From Alphaproteobacteria bacterium 32-64-14 (lineage in GTDB: Bacteria; Pseudomonadota; Alphaproteobacteria; Caulobacterales; Hyphomonadaceae): 64,000 nucleotides of DNA. The stretch covers positions 33,140 to 97,139 of the forward strand of contig NCEM01000012.1 of NCBI GenBank assembly GCA_002280725.1, read 5' to 3'. Positions 42,895-51,948 of the stretch are shown here, piece after piece (positions within the stretch are counted from its first letter, which is position 1; every line of letters begins with the position of its first letter). The position numbers were made by a program, and so were the translations under genes. Under the pieces are notes generated by a model. The model ran no database searches, was not told the origin of the DNA, and saw only the letters and a program-made list of their open reading frames with translations.

Positions 42895-43452
42895 ATGAGA
42901 CCTCTGCGCTACGCGATCAATATCACCCTGGACGGATGCGTCGACCACACCGCAGGAATCCCCAACGCGGAGACGCACCTGCATGCGGCCAGCCATTTCG
43001 AATGGGCCGAAGACGCAATCTTCGGCCGCGTCATCTACCAGATGATGGAAGGCGCCTGGCGGCCCGCAGCGGAAGGCAAGCCCGCCGAATGGATCCAGGA
43101 CTGGATGCTGCCCTTCGCCCGCGCAATCTCGGCAACTAGGAAACACGTCGTCTCCAGCACGCTTCCGCGGGTCGACTGGAATGCGGAGCTTGTGCGCGGC
43201 GATCTGGAACAGACTGTGCGCGCGCTGAAAGCAAAGCCCGGCCGAGGCATCATCACCGGCGGCGTCATGCTGCCGTTGGCGCTCGCGCGCATGGGTCTGG
43301 TCGACGAGTACGAGTTCGTCGTGCAGCCCCGCATCGCCGGCCGCGGCCCGACGCTGCTCGCCGGGCTTACCAATATGATCGATCTCGAGCTCGTCGGCCG
43401 CAAGGAGTTCTCCGGCGGCGCTATCGCCTTGCAGTACGTGGCGAAACGCTAG
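42895..43452 (+). CDS. Dihydrofolate reductase family protein (RibD C-terminal type)
   Basis: 185 residues. LRYAINITLDGCVDH is the characteristic first strand and loop, EDAIFGRVIYQMM the second, and GRGIITGGVMLPLALARMGLVDEYEFVVQP the dinucleotide-binding and C-terminal core. The family includes riboflavin reductases and proteins of unknown reaction in many bacteria; nothing here tells the substrate. It lies between two damaged genes. Confidence 0.88.
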   Translation: MRPLRYAINITLDGCVDHTAGIPNAETHLHAASHFEWAEDAIFGRVIYQMMEGAWRPAAEGKPAEWIQDWMLPFARAISATRKHVVSSTLPRVDWNAELVRGDLEQTVRALKAKPGRGIITGGVMLPLALARMGLVDEYEFVVQPRIAGRGPTLLAGLTNMIDLELVGRKEFSGGAIALQYVAKR

Positions 43453-43474
43453 CTGGCCGACTCCGCAAACAGCT

Positions 43475-44539
43475 CTAGTCGTTGATGTAGCCGTTGCCGC
43501 CGAGAATCTGGATTGCATCCAGCGCCAGCTGCGTCGCGGTTTCGGCGGCGTACAGGATCGCTCCGGCCGCGTCCTTGCGCGCCGTCTGACCGCGATCGCA
43601 CGCCTTCGCCACAGCGTACACATAGGCCTTGGCCGCATTCATCTTCACGTACATGTCGGCGACCTTGCCCTGGATGAGCTGGAACTCGCCGATGGATTTG
43701 CCGAACTGTTTCCGGTCGTGGATGTAGGGCAGCACCACATCCATGCAGGCCTGCATGATGCCGGTAGAGCCCGCCGCCAGAACCGTGCGCTCATAGTCGA
43801 GACCCGACATCAGGATTTCGACGCCGCTGTTCAGCGGACCCATCAGGTTCTCTTCCGGAACCTCGCAGTCCTCAAACACCAGCTCGCCGGTTTCCGACCC
43901 CCGCATGCCCAGCTTGTCGAGCTTCTGCGCCACCGAGAAACCCTTGAAGCCCTTCTCGATGATGAAGGCCGAGATACCGCGCGAATTCTTCTCCGGCGCC
44001 GTCTTGGCGTAGACGATCAGCGTATCGGCCGAAGGACCATTCGTGATCCACATCTTCGAGCCGTTGAGGATGTAGCGATCGCCTTGTCTCACGGCCGAAA
44101 GCTTCATCGACACGACGTCCGAGCCCGCGCCCGGCTCCGACATGGCGAGCGATCCAAGATGCTCACCCGTCATAAGCTTGGTGAGATACCGCTTCTTCTG
44201 ATCGTCCGATCCCCAGCGCCGCATCTGGTTGACGCAGAGATTGGAGTGCGCGCCGTAGGAGAGGCCCACCGACGCCGACGCGCGGCTGATCTCTTCCATC
44301 GCCACCGCGTGCTCGAGATAGCCAAGGCCAGAGCCGCCCCACTCCTCCTCCACCGTGATGCCGAGCAGGCCAAGCTCGCCCATGCGCGGCCACAGATCGC
44401 GCGGGAACTCGTCCGTGCGGTCTATCTCGGCGGCGCGCGGCGCTATCTCCGCCTGCGCAAAGCCGGCAACGGTGTCGCGAATCATGTCGGCGGTTTCGCC
44501 GAGATCGAAGTCGAGGGAGCGGGGTGCGTTTGGGATCAT
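43475..44539 (-). CDS. Acyl-CoA dehydrogenase (isovaleryl-type), C-terminally truncated
   Basis: 354 residues, against about 390 for isovaleryl-CoA dehydrogenase. All three domains begin normally: [35 protein letters not shown] (FAD/acyl loop) and the catalytic-base region [18 protein letters not shown] with Glu in place. The frame stops at [10 protein letters not shown], where relatives continue for about 35 residues through a conserved RDAKLYEIGAGTSE-like segment that contacts FAD. No such sequence follows in any frame before the next gene. The missing end makes activity doubtful. The methylcrotonyl-CoA carboxylase genes that usually follow are absent. Confidence 0.85.
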   Translation of the reverse strand: MIPNAPRSLDFDLGETADMIRDTVAGFAQAEIAPRAAEIDRTDEFPRDLWPRMGELGLLGITVEEEWGGSGLGYLEHAVAMEEISRASASVGLSYGAHSNLCVNQMRRWGSDDQKKRYLTKLMTGEHLGSLAMSEPGAGSDVVSMKLSAVRQGDRYILNGSKMWITNGPSADTLIVYAKTAPEKNSRGISAFIIEKGFKGFSVAQKLDKLGMRGSETGELVFEDCEVPEENLMGPLNSGVEILMSGLDYERTVLAAGSTGIMQACMDVVLPYIHDRKQFGKSIGEFQLIQGKVADMYVKMNAAKAYVYAVAKACDRGQTARKDAAGAILYAAETATQLALDAIQILGGNGYIND

Positions 44540-44603
44540 CCCCGCGTTCTAGCAGCCGGGGAGAAGAATTCCAGTTGTCGTGCGGTCAGCCTGCCGGCAG
44601 CCG

Positions 44604-45998
44604 TCAGGCCCGGTCGCCGGTCTCGCGGTTCCAGAACAGGAAATACAGGCTCATGATCATCATGACGCCGAACACGGCGAGGATCATGGCGGCCACCTTG
44701 GGGGCGCCCGTCTCAAGGCCCGACCCACGGAACGCCTCGACTGCGCCGATGGCAAACCCCAGCACCGACAGGACCAGAACGATGATCCACGGCGCATGCA
44801 TGATCAGGCGACCGGACGCTGGGCCAACCCGGCGGGCCTGCCCGTTGACGACCTTCGCCCTGCGCTCGGCTTCGGCGAAGATGTCCTCAGGCTTGCGGCC
44901 CGGGTCGAACGTCTCGGTGTCGTCGATCAGCTTGCGGCGGCGCTCCGTTTCGGCCGCCGACTCACGCTCGGACGGCTGATCGAAATCAGGCAGTCCCTCG
45001 CGCACGGTCTCGTTGCGCACATTCTCGTTGTCGGCCTTGTTGGTTGCGCGCGGAAGCGGCGTCTCCACAACGGCACGATCCTGAACAGCGGCCACGGCAG
45101 GCTCAGGGCTCACCTCGAGCGTCGCTTCGGCGCGCTTGAGGATGGATTTCACACGCTCCGCAATGTTTCGGCCCGCACGATCCAGCTCTTCCGGCGTACG
45201 TACGCGCTGCTCGGGCGCGGGAGCGGCATCCTGCATCTTCACCGGCTCGACCGGAGCTTCCTGGCGAACTGCATCCGGCGGCGTAACGGGCGTGCCCGGC
45301 GGCAGCGGAATTTCCGGCGCCGGTGAGATCGCCTCGCGGGTCCGCTCGGCAAGGCGGCGAACAGCCTCCGCGATATCCACCGAAGGGCCTTGCGCCGCTA
45401 TCCGCGTGGGCGCGGGGGCAACATCATCGTCCTCGTCATTCGCATGTGGATGCGAAACACGGGGGGCGCTCTCGGCGACATCCATCTCCGGCTTCACCAC
45501 AGGCGTCGGCGCGGCCACGGGGCCGCTCGGGTGATCGAGGAACATGGATTTCTCCGCCGCGCGGCGGCGCACCAGCGCATCCACCACGATCACGCGGCCA
45601 TTCAGGCGCGCACGGCGCCACACATCGAAACCATTCGCGGCGGCAAGATAATCGCCGCCATTGAGGTTCTGCAGGATATCGGAATTGCGGAACTGGCTGA
45701 CCGAGATGTTGAACGCGAGCGACACCAGGGCGTCGAACTGGTTCTGCAGAAGCGGGGCGAACACCGTCGTCGAAATGGCGTCCTCGACCGGCTTCAGGTC
45801 ATATACCAGCAGGTCTTCGGCATCTTTCTCGGAAATCGTCAGGCCTTCACGGGCAGTGCGCACATGGCCATAGCCAATCGTCCACCGGCCGCCCGGAAGC
45901 TGGCTGGCGGACTCGCGGAATCCCTCAAAGCTCTTGATGAGCCGGAGACCCGCAGCCGATGTTCGCATGCGACCTGTCATCGTCCTGACCTGATACAT
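44604..45998 (-). CDS. GH24 lysozyme with C-terminal membrane anchor
   Basis: 464 residues from MYQVRTMTGRMR (an in-frame ATG six codons later is an alternative). Residues about 10-150 are a phage-type muramidase: Glu25 in SFEGF, then GGRWTIGYGHVRTAR, and QNQFDALVSLAFNIS. A long Pro/Glu/Ala-rich disordered stretch (about 155-390) follows, and two membrane helices end the protein (APWIIVLVLSVLGFAIGAV and VAAMILAVFGVMMIMSLYFL). There is no N-terminal signal, so how the enzyme domain reaches the wall is unclear. No phage genes surround it, so it is a cellular gene. Confidence 0.85.
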   Translation of the reverse strand: MYQVRTMTGRMRTSAAGLRLIKSFEGFRESASQLPGGRWTIGYGHVRTAREGLTISEKDAEDLLVYDLKPVEDAISTTVFAPLLQNQFDALVSLAFNISVSQFRNSDILQNLNGGDYLAAANGFDVWRRARLNGRVIVVDALVRRRAAEKSMFLDHPSGPVAAPTPVVKPEMDVAESAPRVSHPHANDEDDDVAPAPTRIAAQGPSVDIAEAVRRLAERTREAISPAPEIPLPPGTPVTPPDAVRQEAPVEPVKMQDAAPAPEQRVRTPEELDRAGRNIAERVKSILKRAEATLEVSPEPAVAAVQDRAVVETPLPRATNKADNENVRNETVREGLPDFDQPSERESAAETERRRKLIDDTETFDPGRKPEDIFAEAERRAKVVNGQARRVGPASGRLIMHAPWIIVLVLSVLGFAIGAVEAFRGSGLETGAPKVAAMILAVFGVMMIMSLYFLFWNRETGDRA

Positions 45999-46062
45999 CC
46001 CCCTGGAACTCGCCTCCCCGTTGCAACCGGGACGCCATTCTCGTGGGATACGGCTCGAACGC

Positions 46063-47490
46063 TTAGACGAGCAGCAGACTGGCAAGGCCGAGAAAAACGA
46101 AAAAGCCCATCAGATCAATGCTGGTCAGCACAAAGACGGACGAGGCGACCGCCGGATCCTGCCCAAGGCGGCTTATGGTTAGCGGCGCGAGAATCCCGAT
46201 CAGACCCGCCCACATGAAGGTCGAGGCCATCGCGACCAGCATGATCAGGGCAAGCTTCACGTCCTGGAACCACAGCAGCACGACGAGCCCCGCAAGGCCC
46301 GCGATCAACGCCCCGTTAATCATGGCGGTCAACGCTTCCCTGCGGATCGCGCGCCGCGCCAGCTGCCCCTCAAGGTCGCGCTCGGCGATGGCGCGCACGG
46401 CCACGGCCAGCGACTGCGACCCCGCGCTGCCGCCCAGCGCTACCACCACCGGCATCAGGAAGGCGAGCGCCACCACCTTGTCGATCACCACGGCGAACAG
46501 CGACACCAGAACGGACGCCAGAAACGCCGTCACCAGATTGAGCAGCAGCCATGGGCTCCGCGCGCGCACAGCCGACAGCACTGACTGGTTGACGCCCGCC
46601 TCGCTGACGCCCGACAGGGCGAGAATGTCCTCCTGCGCCTCTTCCTGGATAACGTCGACGACGTCATCGATGGTGATCATGCCGGTGAGGCGCCCGGCCT
46701 CGTCCACCACGGGCGCGGAGGCAAGGTTGTACTGCCGGAACAGGTAGGCGACCTCTTCCTGGTCCATCTCAGGCCGCACCAGAACCGGCGCTTCCTTCAT
46801 CACGTCCTTGAGCAGCGTCTCGCGCGGATGACGCACCAGCCCGGACACCGGAACCGTGCCCTGCAGGCGGAATCCCGGATCGACCAGGTAAATCTCGAAG
46901 AACACTTCCGGCAGGTCGTCTTCACTCACCGTACGCATGTGGTCGATGGCCTGGCCCACCGTCCAGAACACGGGCGCCGCCACGAAGGCGCGCTGCATCA
47001 GGCGGCCGGCGGTCTCTTCATCAAACGCCAGCGAGCTTTCGATCGCGGCCCGGTCGGTCGCGGAGACTTTCGAGAGAATCCGCGCGCGCCGGTCTTCCTC
47101 GATATCGCCGAGCAGGAACGACGCATCGTCAGAATCCAGATGCCCGACCATCGCCGACAGCGCAGCGTCGGTCAGCTCGTTCAGCGCATCGAGACGCGCC
47201 GTGTCGGACAGTTCGGCCACCGCCTCAGCCGGCAGGTGCTGGCCCAGCAGGTGGATCGCCTTCCGGAACGCTTCCGGCGGCAGGTGCTCCAGCAAGTCGG
47301 CGACGTCGGCGGGGTGAAGCTCCTTCACCGTGCGCCACAGGAACGGCTTGTCCCCATCGCCCACCGCGCCCACCACCTGCGCAATGAACGCAGGCGAGAT
47401 CACGCCGGACTGTTCAACAGCCTCGGAGATATCGGTTTCAGCTTTTTCGGAGACCGCATCGTGCGCGTCCGGGTCGCGGGTGTCATTCAT
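46063..47490 (-). CDS. mgtE: Magnesium transporter MgtE
   Basis: 475 residues from MNDTRDPDAHDAV; GGGAGG lies 7 bases before this ATG and the longer frame runs into the tRNA. The domains run in MgtE order: acidic N domain (about 30-150), CBS pair (about 210-330, with GRLTGMITIDDVVDVI) and five membrane helices, including VVVALGGSAGSQSLAVAVRA of the pore. It conducts Mg2+ inward and is gated by Mg2+ binding to the cytosolic domains. It may be read with the lysozyme gene 64 bp downstream. Confidence 0.93.
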   Translation of the reverse strand: MNDTRDPDAHDAVSEKAETDISEAVEQSGVISPAFIAQVVGAVGDGDKPFLWRTVKELHPADVADLLEHLPPEAFRKAIHLLGQHLPAEAVAELSDTARLDALNELTDAALSAMVGHLDSDDASFLLGDIEEDRRARILSKVSATDRAAIESSLAFDEETAGRLMQRAFVAAPVFWTVGQAIDHMRTVSEDDLPEVFFEIYLVDPGFRLQGTVPVSGLVRHPRETLLKDVMKEAPVLVRPEMDQEEVAYLFRQYNLASAPVVDEAGRLTGMITIDDVVDVIQEEAQEDILALSGVSEAGVNQSVLSAVRARSPWLLLNLVTAFLASVLVSLFAVVIDKVVALAFLMPVVVALGGSAGSQSLAVAVRAIAERDLEGQLARRAIRREALTAMINGALIAGLAGLVVLLWFQDVKLALIMLVAMASTFMWAGLIGILAPLTISRLGQDPAVASSVFVLTSIDLMGFFVFLGLASLLLV

Positions 47491-47535
47491 GGCGACCTCC
47501 CTACTCCCGAACGGCGTTCTCTCTGTTGAAGTTGC

Positions 47536-47620
47536 TGGTGCGGTCGAGAAGACTCGAACTTCCACGCCTTGCGGCGCTACCACCTCAAGGTAGTGCGTCT
47601 ACCAATTCCGCCACGACCGC
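47536..47620 (-). tRNA. tRNA-Leu (anticodon GAG)
   Basis: The 85-base minus-strand sequence folds as a long-variable-arm leucine tRNA: acceptor GCGGTCG pairs with CGACCGC, the anticodon stem CTACC/GGTAG encloses loop TTGAGGT with GAG, the variable arm is CGCCGCAAGGCG, and the T arm holds GTTCGAGTC. CCA is encoded. It reads CUC/CUU codons. Confidence 0.97.
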
Positions 47621-47728
47621 ACGCCGAAGCAAGGGCGCCGTATATGACGGGTTGAGCGGGTTGTGAAGAGCGAAGTTACGGCCCAAAAAGCCGCACGAAA
47701 ACCGGCCATTGCCCGGTTACAGCCTCAA

Positions 47729-47983
47729 CTACTGCTCTGTGGCGAAGTAGTCCTGCACGATGGCCGCGCCCGTGATCGAGACCGAGATCTTGTCGTTCTC
47801 GATGACCAGTTCGCCCCGGGCGATGGGGTGGTTGTTGGCCAGGATCCAGACCTCGTCGTTTTCCTGGGTGTCCAGCTGGATCACTGCGCCCCGGCCCATC
47901 CGCAGCAATTGCTGCATGGGAATGAGAGCCCGGCCCAGAAGCACGGTGATCTCGACGCCGACCTGATCCAGTTGCGAGCGCAC
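47729..47983 (-). CDS. fliN: FliN-like flagellar motor switch protein (SpoA domain), orphan
   Basis: 84 residues from a GTG with GGAG 7 bases before it. The whole chain is a single SpoA domain ([59 protein letters not shown]), as in the C-ring protein FliN; type III secretion SctQ proteins share it. It lacks the N-terminal extension seen in many FliN proteins. No flagellar gene lies in the window, so it is displaced from the usual cluster or is a paralogue. It is divergent from lipB with 57 bp between starts. Confidence 0.87.
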   Translation of the reverse strand: MRSQLDQVGVEITVLLGRALIPMQQLLRMGRGAVIQLDTQENDEVWILANNHPIARGELVIENDKISVSITGAAIVQDYFATEQ

Positions 47984-48040
47984 GTGGAAGCTCCGATATA
48001 CAGCTTCACACTTCTCCCGGTTCGGATTGCGGACAGGTTA

Positions 48041-48715
48041 ATGACCACTCAATGGGCCATTTCTGAAGGGCTTGTGGCCTACCCCGAGGCGGTCGCCGCC
48101 ATGGAATCGCGCGCCGCCGCCATCGCGGAAGGCCGGGCGCCCGAGCTGATCTGGCTGCTGGAACACCCCCCGCTCTACACCCGCGGCGCCAGCGCGCAGG
48201 AGGGAGACCTGCTCGACCCAGCCCGATTCCCCGTCTTCGACACCCAGCGCGGCGGCCAGTTCACCTATCACGGCCCCGGCCAGCGCGTGGCCTATGTCAT
48301 GCTCGATCTCACCGCCCGCGGGCGCGACGTGAAGCAGTTCGTCTGCTCGCTCGAAGACTGGATCATCGGCACGCTCGCCGCCTTCAACGTGAAGGGCGAG
48401 CGCCGCAAGGGCCGCGTCGGCGTCTGGGTCGATCGCACCCGCCCCAGCGGCCAGCTTCGAGAAGACAAGATCGCCGCCATCGGCGTCCGCCTCAAACGCT
48501 GGGTCAGCTATCACGGCATCAGCCTGAACGTGGAGCCCGACCTCACCCACTTCGGCGGCATCACCCCCTGCGGCGTGACTGATCCCGGCTTGGGCGTCAC
48601 GTCGATGGCAGACCTCGGCTATCTCGTCTCGATGCATGATGTGGACGTGGCGCTGAAGGCGGCGTTCGAGGAAACGTTCGGAGCGGTGGAGCGCGGTCAG
48701 TCTCCGCTTGAGTGA
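48041..48715 (+). CDS. lipB: Octanoyl (lipoyl) transferase
   Basis: 224 residues from [11 protein letters not shown]; the frame continues upstream past a run of improbable residues into the fliN region. LipB moves octanoyl from ACP to lipoyl domains. Signatures are [47 protein letters not shown] (catalytic Lys) and [10 protein letters not shown] (catalytic Cys). Its partner lipA is not in the window. Confidence 0.95.
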   Translation: MTTQWAISEGLVAYPEAVAAMESRAAAIAEGRAPELIWLLEHPPLYTRGASAQEGDLLDPARFPVFDTQRGGQFTYHGPGQRVAYVMLDLTARGRDVKQFVCSLEDWIIGTLAAFNVKGERRKGRVGVWVDRTRPSGQLREDKIAAIGVRLKRWVSYHGISLNVEPDLTHFGGITPCGVTDPGLGVTSMADLGYLVSMHDVDVALKAAFEETFGAVERGQSPLE

Positions 48716-48774
48716 GGCATGCACCTACAAGCCCTTAAGACCGGAATTGGCCCTAAGCGGTCTTTCGCGCCGTC

Positions 48775-49443
48775 TCATCCCTCTGTTATCGGATCGAAGC
48801 CACCCTGGATTGATCTGCGGTCGGCATTGCTTTGGTTCGGCGTATAGCCATGCAGGATGGCGCGGTCGTAGATGATGAGACTGCCCACTGGGCCGGTTGC
48901 CAACACCGGCGAACCAGCGGGCGAGCCGCGATGTGAGCCGGGGATAAACTGTGTTGCCCCGTTGTTCTTATCGAATGCGTCGAGCATCCAGATGAAAGCA
49001 AGCAACTGGCTGGGGCCTGTGCCCACGTCGCAGTCCATATGCAACGACTGACAAGTGGCTGTTGGATGGACTGTGCGGGATACAAGATACCTGAGAGCAA
49101 ACGGCTTTCGCAGAACACGCGCCGCTATCGTCAGCAACAACTCATCCCGAAACAAGGGCTCGAGGTCGGGGCAGTCGGGTTTCAGGCGGACACGGGTATC
49201 GCCGCCATCCGACGACGGGCGTTTGGAGTCGGCAGCGTAGGCCGCAAACTGCTCAGGCAAGGCAGGACAAAGACGTTCGAGAACAGAAACGTCGAGACGG
49301 CTTTCCACAATGGCCAAGCCATTCAAGACGATGTCGTCCGCCAACCGATTGGCTTCATTCACGTCACTTGCCCCGTGCACCGCTACCCAACCCGATAGCT
49401 CCCCCGCTGGCCCCTGCCAATGCTCGAAAAATGGCTGAACCAC
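48775..49443 (-). CDS. Phytanoyl-CoA dioxygenase (PhyH) family protein
   Basis: 222 residues from a GTG. The iron site of a 2-oxoglutarate dioxygenase is seen: LHMDCD (His and Asp), SLIIYDRAILHGYTP (His) and Arg in DRRSIQGGF for 2-oxoglutarate. PhyH enzymes hydroxylate small hydrophobic or halogenated compounds; the substrate is unknown. It follows moaD on the same strand with a 63-bp gap. An in-frame TAA shortly upstream limits the start choice. Confidence 0.85.
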   Translation of the reverse strand: MVQPFFEHWQGPAGELSGWVAVHGASDVNEANRLADDIVLNGLAIVESRLDVSVLERLCPALPEQFAAYAADSKRPSSDGGDTRVRLKPDCPDLEPLFRDELLLTIAARVLRKPFALRYLVSRTVHPTATCQSLHMDCDVGTGPSQLLAFIWMLDAFDKNNGATQFIPGSHRGSPAGSPVLATGPVGSLIIYDRAILHGYTPNQSNADRRSIQGGFDPITEG

Positions 49444-49506
49444 AGTCCCTTCGAATGGCCGTTAGCGGCGAAAAACGGCTGCCCTGCAACTTCGCGAAAG
49501 CACCAG

Positions 49507-49761
49507 CTAACCTCCACTCAAAGGCGGCAGCAGCGCGACCTCGTCTCCCACGGAAATCCGCGTCCCGGCCTCATCCGCCACCATCTCGTGGTTCACCGCA
49601 ATCCGCACGGTCTTCGCGCGCAGCATATCCGCCAGATCAGGATTGAGATACGCCAGCATCGCGCGCAACTCGGCGGCAGTGCCCACACCCTCCGGCATCG
49701 CAATCGACGACGCGCCAAACGCATCCTTCAGCCGCCCGAACAGGAGCACAGCGCCCGCCAT
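49507..49761 (-). CDS. moaD: Molybdopterin synthase sulfur carrier subunit
   Basis: 84 residues, a ubiquitin-like fold ending in the required LSGG that is adenylated and thiolated. [16 protein letters not shown] is a typical first strand. It carries sulfur to MoaE, which forms molybdopterin. The ATG overlaps the moaA stop by one base (TGATG), so the two are coupled; moaE lies 3.3 kb upstream on the same strand. Confidence 0.93.
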   Translation of the reverse strand: MAGAVLLFGRLKDAFGASSIAMPEGVGTAAELRAMLAYLNPDLADMLRAKTVRIAVNHEMVADEAGTRISVGDEVALLPPLSGG

Positions 49762-50831
49762 CAGCCGCCCGTGTGGGACATGGTGCGCGGAGACGCCGGC
49801 GTCGCCAGCCGCGCCGCATCGAAATCATGCCCCTTCGGCTTGCGCTCGATACCGCCCAGAATGGCCGCACGCAGCGCCGCGCCCGTCGGATCGGACCGCA
49901 GCGCCTCACGCAGGTCCGCGCCATCCTCGCGCCCAAGGCACGTATACAGCCGACCCGTACACGTCACGCGCACGCGGTTGCAGCTCTCACAGAAATTGTG
50001 CGTCAGCGGCGTGATGAAGCCGAGCCGCCCGCCCGTCTCCGCCACCTTGACATAGCGCGCAGGCCCGCCCGTGCTGAAGTCGATATCGGCCATCGTGAAC
50101 TGCTTCGCCAGATCGGCGCGCACCTTGTCGAGCGGCAGGTAGTCGCCAACGCGATCCGTCTCCGCCTCGCCCATCGGCATCGTCTCGATCAGTGTGATGT
50201 CGGCGCCACGCTCATGCGCGAACCGGATCAGGTCCGGAATCTCGTCCTCGTTCGTGCCCGCCAGCGCCACCGTATTGATCTTCACTTTCAACCCGGCGCG
50301 GATCGCCGCATCGATACCCTTCAGCACATCGTCCAGCATATCGCGCCGCGCAACGCGCTCGAACACATCCCGCTTCAGCGTATCCAGCGACACGTTGATC
50401 CGGCGCATCCCGATGGCCGACAGCTCGCCCGCATATTTCGCCAGCAGCGTGCCGTTGGTCGTCATGGTGAGATCGTTGAGCCCGTTGCCGATGTGCCGCG
50501 CGAACCGCGCCATCAGCTCCATGATATCCTTGCGCACCAGCGGCTCCCCGCCCGTGATCCGCAGCTTGTCCACGCCGAACGCGGCGAACGCCGTCACCAG
50601 CTCGTCCAGCTCCTCGAAGCTCAGCACATCCTTGCGCGGCAGGAACGTCATCCGTTCCGGCATGCAGTAGGTGCAGCGCAGGTCGCACCGGTCCGTGATC
50701 GACAGCCGCAGATAGCTGATCCGCCGCCCATGCGAATCCACAAGCTTCCCCTGCCCCGCCGCCAGGGCGGTAGGCGAGGCGTCGCTTGGCGCACGGGCCG
50801 CCGGACGGGAGTTGATCAGGGTGTAAGCCAT
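49761..50831 (-). CDS. moaA: GTP 3',8-cyclase
   Basis: 356 residues. The radical SAM cluster CX3CX2C is in [13 protein letters not shown] and the second cluster CX2CX13C in [19 protein letters not shown]. The GGEP motif is [10 protein letters not shown]. It carries out the first step of molybdenum cofactor synthesis. The N-terminal start at 50831 gives a leader of about 35 residues before the [12 protein letters not shown] core, so the true start may be a later one. The chain runs beyond the usual ending by a few residues, with TMSHTGG. Confidence 0.93.
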   Translation of the reverse strand: MAYTLINSRPAARAPSDASPTALAAGQGKLVDSHGRRISYLRLSITDRCDLRCTYCMPERMTFLPRKDVLSFEELDELVTAFAAFGVDKLRITGGEPLVRKDIMELMARFARHIGNGLNDLTMTTNGTLLAKYAGELSAIGMRRINVSLDTLKRDVFERVARRDMLDDVLKGIDAAIRAGLKVKINTVALAGTNEDEIPDLIRFAHERGADITLIETMPMGEAETDRVGDYLPLDKVRADLAKQFTMADIDFSTGGPARYVKVAETGGRLGFITPLTHNFCESCNRVRVTCTGRLYTCLGREDGADLREALRSDPTGAALRAAILGGIERKPKGHDFDAARLATPASPRTMSHTGG

Positions 50832-50888
50832 GGAACCCGCAGAATAGCGCTATAGTCCGCGAAGTCGAGCGCTTGAAACGTCGCTGCC

Positions 50889-51896
50889 TCAGCCCATCGG
50901 ATAGCGGATTTCCTTGGAAACCGCGTCGATCTTCTTCAACAGCTCGGCATCGAGGGTCACATCCGCCGCCGCGAAGATATCCGGCAGCTGGTCTTCGTGC
51001 GTCACGCCCACAATGGTCGAGGCCACAAAGTCATGCTGCTTCGACCAGGCCGCCGCCAGCGTCGTCACCGACATTCCGGCCTCCTGCGCCAGCCCGATCC
51101 ATTGCTCGGTCGAAGCCAGCGTCTTCTCGTTGACGAACCGTCGCGCCATCGGCGCCTGCCGGGCCGGCATGTCCTTGAACCGCGCGCCCTCGGGCCACGC
51201 CCCGCCCTGATACTTGCCGGTCAGCACGCCCCCGCCCAGCGGCGAATACGGGATCAGGCTCACGCCCTCCTTGCGGCATACTTGCGCCAACTCGTCCTCG
51301 AAGCGGCGGTTGTTCAGGCTGAAATTGTTCTGGATCGACTCGTGCCGCGCAATGCCCTGCCGCTCGGACGCCGCCAGCGACTTCATCAGCCCCCAGCTCG
51401 TCTCGTTCGAGCAGCCGATCACCCGCACCTTGCCCGCCTGCACCAGATCGTCGAGCGCCATCATATGCTCGTCATAGGCGATGTCGTGATCCGGCCAGTG
51501 CGTCTGGTAGAGATCGACATAGTCGGTCTGCAGCCGCTTCAGGCTGTCCTCGATCGCGCGCACGATGTTGTGCCGGTCGAGCGCCGTCATCGCATGGCGC
51601 TGCGCCGACTTGATCCAGCCATGGCTCGGCCCCGAAACCTTGGTCGCCAGCAAAATCGCATCGCGCGGCTTGGTCTTCATCCAGCGGCCGACAATCTCCT
51701 CCGTCCGCCCCGCATACTTGGCGTCGGGCGGCACGGGATAGTTCTCGGCCGTGTCGTAGAACGTGATGCCCGCCTCGAACGACTTGTCGAGAATGCGGAA
51801 CGCCATCGCCTCGTCGGCCTGGTTGCCGAACGTCATCGTCCCCATGCAGATTTCAGAAACATGCAGCGGGCTGCGGCCCAGGCGGCGGGTTTTCAT
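50889..51896 (-). CDS. Aldo/keto reductase, Tas-like
   Basis: 335 residues. The tetrad is visible: Asp and Tyr in TFYDTAENY, Lys in ATKVSG, His in DLYQTHWPD. The AKR11/Tas-type insert QNNFSLNNRRFEDE and the C-terminal VASTIVGVTHEDQLPD are present. A dyad operator 34 bp upstream matches that before the aldo/keto reductase at 21908, suggesting one regulator for both. It interrupts the moa run (moaB upstream, moaA downstream). Confidence 0.92.
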   Translation of the reverse strand: MKTRRLGRSPLHVSEICMGTMTFGNQADEAMAFRILDKSFEAGITFYDTAENYPVPPDAKYAGRTEEIVGRWMKTKPRDAILLATKVSGPSHGWIKSAQRHAMTALDRHNIVRAIEDSLKRLQTDYVDLYQTHWPDHDIAYDEHMMALDDLVQAGKVRVIGCSNETSWGLMKSLAASERQGIARHESIQNNFSLNNRRFEDELAQVCRKEGVSLIPYSPLGGGVLTGKYQGGAWPEGARFKDMPARQAPMARRFVNEKTLASTEQWIGLAQEAGMSVTTLAAAWSKQHDFVASTIVGVTHEDQLPDIFAAADVTLDAELLKKIDAVSKEIRYPMG

Positions 51897-51930
51897 GGAT
51901 GTGTCCCTCTTGTGGGCCTACAGATAGCGA

Positions 51931-51948
51931 TGTGAGCAAATGCTCACA
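51931..51948. promoter_or_regulatory. Dyad operator TGTGAGCA-AA-TGCTCACA
   Basis: Perfect 8-bp arms with a 2-base centre, 34 bp before the Tas-like reductase ATG and overlapping the stop of the DUF6438 gene. It matches the site at 21868-21885 in 14 arm positions (TGTGAGC-N4-GCTCACA). Confidence 0.65.

Noticed and set aside
44604..45998. Lysozyme as a sign of prophage
   Set aside because: No capsid, tail, integrase or holin genes surround it, and its C-terminal anchor is not phage-like.
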